A DNA stretch of 5,873 nucleotides, taken from assembly GCA_028709105.1 (NCBI GenBank), contig JAQVYD010000081.1, positions 1 through 5,873 on the forward strand, in the 5' to 3' direction. Positions 5,206-5,873 of the stretch are shown here, in pieces; position 1 is the stretch's first letter; each line of letters starts with the position of its first letter. Made by a program: the position numbers and the translations under genes. The notes beneath the pieces were generated by a model. That model worked only from the letters and a program-made list of their open reading frames with translations. It made no database searches and was not told the DNA's origin. The DNA comes from Clostridia bacterium. Its GTDB lineage: Bacteria; Bacillota; Peptococcia; DRI-13; DTU073.

Positions 5206-5214
5206 ATCATACCA
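5206..5214 (-). promoter_or_regulatory. Candidate extended -10 promoter for the SLH-like gene and reductase
   Basis: The minus strand reads TGGTATGAT (TATGAT at 5206..5211, 5 of 6, with upstream TG). The best -35, TTGGTT, matches 3 of 6 at an 18-base spacing. It would start transcription near 5199, inside the 80-base gap after the CpaB-like gene. It is weak, and read-through from the CpaB-like gene is equally possible since no terminator is visible. Confidence 0.35.
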
Positions 5215-5240
5215 CTTCTTTGCAAAATCAACCAAATTTA

Positions 5241-5873
5241 TTATTTTTCTTCTGCGCGCATTTCCTGTAAATATTTATCCGCGTCTGCTCCAATTGGTAC
5301 AAGAAACAATTTCCCCACCATTTGATAATAGATCAGTTTACTCGTCTGCTCCGGAGACACTGTTTCCACAACGACAATAGCTGGTATACCTTCTCCGTTC
5401 TTTCCTTCGAGGTTCTCATTATTCTTGTCTTTAACTGCATGAACATAGAGATGTCCCAATAAATGGTCTTCTCTTTTAGAAATAACATAGGCCTCAGTAT
5501 TTACCGTGCTGGCCTGAATAAAACAATAAACATCTACCAGTGTTCCCGGTTTTACAAGTTGTGAACTCACTTGTTCTACAGATATTCCTAAATATGATTT
5601 TCCTTCTTTTAAAGCTAAGGTCGCACCAAAAACACTGTCCACTGCATTTCTCGTCAACGACTTTTTAAGAGGATAACCTTTGATAAAGCCTATTTCACTA
5701 GAAAACATCGGGCCTTCTTGGAATAAATCCGCAAGGTCATAGACGGCATCCTCCGGAACTTCGGATTTTACGACCTCCCGATAAGAGAGATTATTCTGAT
5801 TTAACTCCGTAAAAGGCTTAATATGCTCTGCTGCCACAACAATCTTGATTAGTTTTACTTTGCTTTCCAGATA
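5241..5873 (-). CDS. CpaB-like SAF-domain protein, 5' end missing
   Basis: The frame is open to the right edge of the window, so these 210 residues are the C-terminal part of a longer protein. A GTG at 5837 is internal: it falls inside KIVVAAEHIKPFTELNQNNL, the canonical start of an SAF domain as found in CpaB/RcpC (V-V-A-A-x-x-I-x-P-x-T-x-L-x-x-x-x-L). The CpaB pattern continues with EVPEDAVYDL, GYPLKKSLT, YLGISVEQVSSQLVKPGTLVDVYCFIQ and a final strand region AIVVVETVSPEQTSKLIYYQMVGKLFLVPIG. CpaB proteins sit at the membrane or envelope and take part in Flp/Tad-type pilus assembly. The missing part would hold the N-terminal membrane segment. No other tad/cpa gene is in the window, so the pilus role is inference; some Clostridia keep stand-alone SAF proteins. 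The next gene is a secreted SLH-like protein 80 bases away, which fits a cell-envelope role. Confidence 0.75.
   Translation of the reverse strand, partial: YLESKVKLIKIVVAAEHIKPFTELNQNNLSYREVVKSEVPEDAVYDLADLFQEGPMFSSEIGFIKGYPLKKSLTRNAVDSVFGATLALKEGKSYLGISVEQVSSQLVKPGTLVDVYCFIQASTVNTEAYVISKREDHLLGHLYVHAVKDKNNENLEGKNGEGIPAIVVVETVSPEQTSKLIYYQMVGKLFLVPIGADADKYLQEMRAEEK

Noticed and set aside
1..5873. CRISPR array, tRNA, rRNA, riboswitch, integrase or insertion sequence
   Set aside because: I looked for regularly spaced repeats, cloverleaf-like segments, long structured leaders and transposase motifs on both strands and found none beyond the palindrome and the short tandem repeat.

Overview
All seven genes in this window lie on the minus strand, so transcription runs from the right edge to the left. 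The DNA is fairly AT-rich. Ribosome binding sites are strong and close to the 16S anti-Shine-Dalgarno complement. Three genes start with TTG and one with GTG. With an NAD-type glutamate dehydrogenase, an SLH-type envelope protein, a CpaB-like pilus protein and a YmfI-like reductase, this points to a Gram-positive anaerobe of the Firmicutes, probably class Clostridia. The species cannot be named from this sequence alone.

Right to left, the window opens inside a CpaB/SAF-domain protein (5241..5873, 5' end missing). Next comes a small secreted protein with two degenerate S-layer-homology-like repeats (4663..5160). A short-chain dehydrogenase follows 27 bases later (3901..4635); its sequence best fits the YmfI/EF-P 5-aminopentanone reductase branch of the FabG-like enzymes. 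The SLH-like gene and the reductase look co-transcribed. A well-formed promoter (3859..3887) then starts a new unit for a conserved beta/alpha-barrel protein of unknown role (3109..3774). Its leader carries four tandem 7-base repeats.

An ADP-ribosylglycohydrolase-family protein (1857..2924) comes next and ends at a hairpin terminator. Its N-terminal metal motif is intact, but its C-terminal metal motif has lost its acidic residues. A 306-base gap with recurring short motifs precedes a catabolic-type glutamate dehydrogenase (312..1550), which ends at a strong intrinsic terminator (241..291). To the left is a near-perfect 68-base palindrome (167..234) that resembles a dispersed REP/MITE-type repeat. 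At the left edge is the start of a small heat-shock protein (Hsp20) gene (1..101), cut by the window boundary.

The genes do not form one obvious pathway: this looks like a chromosomal housekeeping and envelope region with several short transcription units. I see no clear new defence or mobile system. The best leads are the eroded ADP-ribosylglycohydrolase active site, the palindromic repeat, the repeated motifs upstream of gdh and the tandem repeat in the barrel-gene leader.
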